Shown here: one piece after another, positions 60,693 to 64,000 of the stretch
Layout of the letters: each line of letters starts with the position of its first letter
Numbering within the stretch: position 1 is the first letter of the stretch
NCBI RefSeq assembly: GCF_026239555.1
Contig: NZ_JAPIVP010000012.1
Location: 114,156-178,155 of the forward strand
Reading direction: 5' to 3'
Source: Pedobacter sp. PF22-3
Lineage (GTDB): Bacteria > Bacteroidota > Bacteroidia > Sphingobacteriales > Sphingobacteriaceae
DNA length: 64,000 bases
Position numbers and translations under genes: made by a program
Notes under the pieces: generated by a model
Databases searched by the model: none
Seen by the model: only the letters and a program-made list of their open reading frames with translations
Told to the model about the DNA's origin: nothing

Positions 60693-61823
60693 TCAAATAC
60701 CTAAACGATTATCATTCAAATAATTCCTCCTATACAGCACCCAAGCAACAATAGTATTTACAGGAATTAGCATTAAGCCTAGTCCAAACATAATACACAC
60801 ATAAAAAAGGAAAAACAGGCAAAAAACGCCGATCAAAAATCCTTTAACCCGTATCCCATTCAACAATAGAAAGCTTCTAAATAACAGCACTGCAGAAAAG
60901 GCAAACGCCGTTAATTCAAATGCAGTTAAAATGTTGTAACTGGTAAATAGCCAACAAATTTCAGGCAATAATAAAATGAGATAATTTAAGCAGAAGCTAA
61001 AAAACATCTTCAATTTGGCGAATGGAAAATTTGAAAGGAAAGCCAGATAGCGATCGTTAAAGATTTTTTCCTGATAAATGAGTACCGCATGCGCCACAAC
61101 AATACAGGAGGTAATAAGCATGAGCAACTTATTGTTATGCTTAAGATCTGCAAAAACCAAAAACACACTCGCAATTAACACCCATGAAAGCAGTTTTGTG
61201 AGTACATAAGCCAACTTCGATTGATTGAAAACCTGAAAACTGTATAATAAAAAAATGGGCTTGTTCCATTTTCTGGTAACTCTGACCAACAAACTGGGTT
61301 TATGGGCTTCGATTAAAGAATTATTTTCTTTTAAACAGCTGTAGGCACAAGCCATAATCAGAAGCAGCTGGAACAGCAATATCGCGATAGAAATAAGATA
61401 AAATCCAAATATCAATCCAATCGTTATTACATATAGCGTATAAGCTAAAACTGGCATAAAAATGTATGTCTGTACAGTAAACCAATTTTTAAACTGTTGT
61501 TTTTTGCTAGATGCATTAAAACTATAATAGAGAAACTCCTGCTGGGGCAAAGCAAGCTGGTTAAGCACATATTTTAGGCTTTTATAGGCATACAATGCAC
61601 TTGCCACAAGATAAAAAGTCATGATTAATGGATTGCTTACCAAACTGATGGTAAAGAAAAACTGCCAGAAATCGATCTGATCAGGCATAACCGTACCCAA
61701 AGTATTAATGAACAAACAATAACTAATCAACATGACGAAAACAAATACCAGCATGCCCGCATGGGTCCGGTAAAATCCATCAACAAATATTTTTTTTAAA
61801 GCAATGTTAGAGAGTAAAAGCAT
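60693..61823 (-). CDS. ABC exporter membrane protein, unusual type
   Basis: Protein of 376 residues with about eight to ten hydrophobic helices (for example LVFVFVMLISYCLFINTLG, LILLLPEICWLFTSYNI and GLMLIPVNTIVAWVLY) and a positively charged stretch with Lys. It does not match the ABC-2 signature closely. Its start codon overlaps the stop of the ATPase gene (61823), so the two are translated together and form an exporter or a membrane complex. The substrate is unknown. Confidence 0.75.
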   Translation of the reverse strand: MLLLSNIALKKIFVDGFYRTHAGMLVFVFVMLISYCLFINTLGTVMPDQIDFWQFFFTISLVSNPLIMTFYLVASALYAYKSLKYVLNQLALPQQEFLYYSFNASSKKQQFKNWFTVQTYIFMPVLAYTLYVITIGLIFGFYLISIAILLFQLLLIMACAYSCLKENNSLIEAHKPSLLVRVTRKWNKPIFLLYSFQVFNQSKLAYVLTKLLSWVLIASVFLVFADLKHNNKLLMLITSCIVVAHAVLIYQEKIFNDRYLAFLSNFPFAKLKMFFSFCLNYLILLLPEICWLFTSYNILTAFELTAFAFSAVLLFRSFLLLNGIRVKGFLIGVFCLFFLFYVCIMFGLGLMLIPVNTIVAWVLYRRNYLNDNRLGI

Positions 61824-62455
61824 TAAAAATTCAGTTTTATTTCTTTATCCTCGATCCAAACCTGATTTATTCCAGGCAACTTCAACTCATCTAACGGCTG
61901 ATGAGATGACAATAAAAAACTGACTTTTTCATTCTGGTATTTTTTATTAATCCAACGGTATAATATTGCTAAAGATTCGATATCGATTGTATTTAAAGGT
62001 TCGTCTAGTAAGATTAACTTAGGTTTTCCCAAAAAAGCCAAAACCAAGGAGAGCTTTTTTAACATGCCGCTAGAATATGAACCTAGCGGATGATGAATGT
62101 AAGGTTTCATACCCATTTCATTAATTAAAGTCTCTTCTTGCCCAGTAGTCGCGCCTTTTGCTTGAGCAAAAATGTCGACCATTTCTAATCCGGTTAAAAA
62201 CTCGGGGAATAGTGGTTCAGCTTCGGCAAAATTTACAAGTCTTCGATAGGAAACGCCATGAGTTTTTAAGTAGACTTTACCAATTGCGATATCGCCTTTA
62301 AAAGACAATATTCCGGCTATTGCTTTTAGTAGCGTACTTTTACCAGATCCATTGCTTCCTTTTAACCAAAAAATGCCTTCAGGAAGCATAATATTATCTA
62401 TCTTTAAAACAAGATGATCGAAATAGGATTTTTCGAATTGACTGAAGTGTAACAT
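61823..62455 (-). CDS. ABC transporter ATP-binding protein, short
   Basis: Protein of 210 residues with Walker A GSNGSGKST, signature region GSYSSGMLKKLSL, where SSGM replaces the usual SGGQ, and Walker B KLILLDEPLNTID. It is short compared with other exporter ATPases. The overlapping permease gene follows on the same strand. The system may export lipids, peptides or cofactors; the sequence alone does not tell. Confidence 0.9.
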   Translation of the reverse strand: MLHFSQFEKSYFDHLVLKIDNIMLPEGIFWLKGSNGSGKSTLLKAIAGILSFKGDIAIGKVYLKTHGVSYRRLVNFAEAEPLFPEFLTGLEMVDIFAQAKGATTGQEETLINEMGMKPYIHHPLGSYSSGMLKKLSLVLAFLGKPKLILLDEPLNTIDIESLAILYRWINKKYQNEKVSFLLSSHQPLDELKLPGINQVWIEDKEIKLNF

Positions 62456-62530
62456 AAAATTATTTCATTTCTGACTTTATATTTATTAAAAAGTTACAGC
62501 CTGATCTCACCTCGACAAAATTTCAAACGA

Positions 62531-63040
62531 ATGCAATTAATTTTACGCCCTTACCAACACAGTGATGTTGAAAATTTGGTTAAACACGCCAATAACTTCA
62601 ACATTTCTAAATACCTGACCAATAAATTCCCTTTCCCATACGAAAAAAAAGATGGTGAAGCCTTTATTCAATTGGCTTTAAGTCACGATCCCTTACAGAT
62701 CAAAGCCATTGTATTGAACGATGAAGTAATCGGATCGATTGGTGTGCATCAACTCGCAGACATTTACAGCAAAAGTGCAGAAATAGGTTATTGGATTGGT
62801 GAGGAACATTGGGGCAAAGGCATTGTTACGTTTGCGATAAAAAAAATGCTAAAATATGGTTTCGAAACATTTGATATCGAAAGAATTTTCGCCAGGACCA
62901 CACATACTAACCTCGCTTCACAAAGGGTTTTACAGAAATCGGGTTTTATCTTCGAAGCGGAATTAAAGGGTACTATTTTTAAAAATGATGAATATTTTGA
63001 TGAACTGATTTTTGGTTTCAGGAAAAATCAACTGATTTAA
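62531..63040 (+). CDS. GNAT-family N-acetyltransferase, RimJ/RimL type
   Basis: Protein of 169 residues. It has the acetyl-CoA site (IGYWIGEEHWGKGIVTFAIKKM, with the Q/R-x-x-G-x-G/A-like turn as GEEHWGKG) and the end motif ARTTHTNLASQRVLQKSGF typical of ribosomal-protein acetyltransferases (RimJ/RimL, COG1670). It transfers an acetyl group to an amine; the target may be a protein N-terminus or a small molecule. It is divergently placed against the ABC gene. Confidence 0.93.
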   Translation: MQLILRPYQHSDVENLVKHANNFNISKYLTNKFPFPYEKKDGEAFIQLALSHDPLQIKAIVLNDEVIGSIGVHQLADIYSKSAEIGYWIGEEHWGKGIVTFAIKKMLKYGFETFDIERIFARTTHTNLASQRVLQKSGFIFEAELKGTIFKNDEYFDELIFGFRKNQLI

Positions 63041-63112
63041 ATACTACATTAAAACTTTTGTTAAACCCGGAGCTTATTGCGTAAATTCGCACAAACCAAA
63101 AACAACAAAACA

Positions 63113-63961
63113 ATGAAATTATCAATCAGATCTTTAATGCTGTTTGTAGCACTTTTAGGTGCGGCAAATTTAGCAGATGCCCAGGAAGTCAAATTCCCAC
63201 AGCCAAGTAGTGGCCAAACCTTAATCCAGGATTTTGGATTGGGCAAAATAACTTTAAGCTACTCACGTCCTAATGTAAAAAGCCGCAAAATTTTCGGTGG
63301 TATGGAACCCATGGGGAAAGTTTGGCGCAATGGTGCAAACGCAGCTACCCGGATTAAATTTACCGATGACGTTAAAATTGAAGGCAAAGATTTACCAGCA
63401 GGAGAATATGGTTTGTTCAGTATTCCTGGTAAAACCGAGTGGACGGTTATTTTTAATAAAATTGCCAATCAATGGGGTGCATACGAATATAAAGAAAGTG
63501 ATGATGTATTGCGTGTAAAGGTAAAAACGATCGCTTTAAAAGATAAAGTAGAAACTTTAACCATGCAATTCTCGGCTGTTGGCGAAACTTCTGCAACTTT
63601 AAATATGATGTGGGAGAACAGTGCATATTCCGTTAATATCACAACTTCTATTGATGAAAAAGTTATGGCCAATATTGCTGAAGCGATGAAAGGTGAAAAG
63701 AAACCTTATTTTGCGGCTGCACAATATTACTTTCAACATGGAAAAGATTTAAAACAAGCTTTAACGTGGGTGACGGAAGCAGAAAAATCAGATCCAAAAG
63801 CGCCATGGTTTAAGTTATGGAAAGGCCGTATCCAGTTAAAAATGGGCGACAAAGCGGGTGCAGCAGTTACGGCGCAGCAAGGTATTGATGCTGCTAAAGC
63901 TCAAAAGGTTGATGAGTATGTACGTCTGAATTCAGAACTTCTGGCTGAAGCTAAAAAATAA
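63113..63961 (+). CDS. DUF2911-domain periplasmic protein with C-terminal helical repeats
   Basis: Protein of 282 residues from ATG 63113, where the signal peptide starts (SLMLFVALLGAANLADA); the open frame before it is leader. DUF2911 covers about residues 20-170: ITLSYSRPNVKSRKIFGG, KVWRNGANAATRIKFTDDV, LPAGEYGLFSIPGKTEWTVIFNK. The end (PYFAAAQYYFQHGKDLKQALTWVTEAEK, WFKLWKGRIQLKMGDKAGAA) is a TPR-like helical region. Such proteins are common in Bacteroidota; the function is unknown to me. Confidence 0.88.
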   Translation: MKLSIRSLMLFVALLGAANLADAQEVKFPQPSSGQTLIQDFGLGKITLSYSRPNVKSRKIFGGMEPMGKVWRNGANAATRIKFTDDVKIEGKDLPAGEYGLFSIPGKTEWTVIFNKIANQWGAYEYKESDDVLRVKVKTIALKDKVETLTMQFSAVGETSATLNMMWENSAYSVNITTSIDEKVMANIAEAMKGEKKPYFAAAQYYFQHGKDLKQALTWVTEAEKSDPKAPWFKLWKGRIQLKMGDKAGAAVTAQQGIDAAKAQKVDEYVRLNSELLAEAKK

Positions 63962-63978
63962 AGAATAACTAACCCCGC

Positions 63979-64000
63979 GATGCCGTCATTTCGAGCGGAC
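63979..64000. repeat. Start of another dispersed intergenic repeat copy, cut by the window edge
   Basis: GATGCCGTCATTTCGAGCGGAC is the reverse complement of the CTCGAAATGACG end seen at 20917-20935 and 60655-60672. Confidence 0.6.

Overview
The window looks like chromosomal DNA from a Bacteroidota of the family Sphingobacteriaceae, most like Pedobacter. The support is indirect but consistent: SusC/SusD pairs, an ECF sigma/FecR/TonB-receptor set, DUF5686 and DUF2911 proteins, many Tat-exported Gfo/Idh/MocA and TIM-barrel proteins, low G+C, and repeated TAnnTTTG promoter elements typical of the phylum. I saw no tRNA, rRNA, CRISPR array, transposase or phage gene.

Layout. 1-1.4 kb: end of a sigma factor, a probable anti-sigma partner and a Spy-like periplasmic protein. 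1.4-21 kb: mostly housekeeping genes (class III aminotransferase, OmpR-type two-component pair, two lipoproteins, RluA-type pseudouridine synthase, panB, carA, an ABC exporter, a Fic protein, a pheS / Rieske-like lipoprotein / TetR operon, kbl, a DUF5686 outer-membrane protein and trhO). 21-35.6 kb: a polysaccharide-utilisation locus with a membrane sensor-regulator, SusC, SusD, a GH144-type (PF10091) lipoprotein, a GH43-like/discoidin protein, a GH3 beta-glucosidase and a secreted esterase-like hydrolase. GH144 plus GH3 points to beta-1,2-glucan or a related beta-glucan. 35.7-37.5 kb: yebC and a threonine dehydrogenase that pairs functionally with kbl. 37.7-43.5 kb: sigma/FecR/TonB-receptor signalling set and a secreted TIM-barrel protein.

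43.7-55.3 kb is the most interesting part: eleven co-directional genes for a gluconate-dehydrogenase-type gamma subunit, a GMC oxidoreductase with a C-x5-C-x3-C motif, a single-haem cytochrome c, two Gfo/Idh/MocA enzymes, five xylose-isomerase-like TIM-barrel proteins (counting 42.6 kb makes the set: four exported, one cytoplasmic), a DUF1080 (3-keto-disaccharide hydrolase family) protein and an MFS transporter. This is the composition expected of a 3-keto-glycoside pathway: oxidation of a glycoside at C3, cleavage of the keto-glycoside in the periplasm, uptake, and re-reduction or isomerisation. Its position directly downstream of a beta-glucan locus suggests that classical hydrolysis and oxidative cleavage work on the same oligosaccharides, which is an inference.

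55.7-64 kb: asd, a CDP-alcohol phosphatidyltransferase, a DUF4143 ATPase with a striking operator-like repeat, a PBP4-type DD-peptidase, a small unknown protein, an ABC exporter pair, a GNAT acetyltransferase and a DUF2911 protein. Intergenic regions carry several families of dispersed palindromic repeats, and several genes have a TAnnTTTG element only 3-5 nt before ATG, suggesting leaderless mRNAs.
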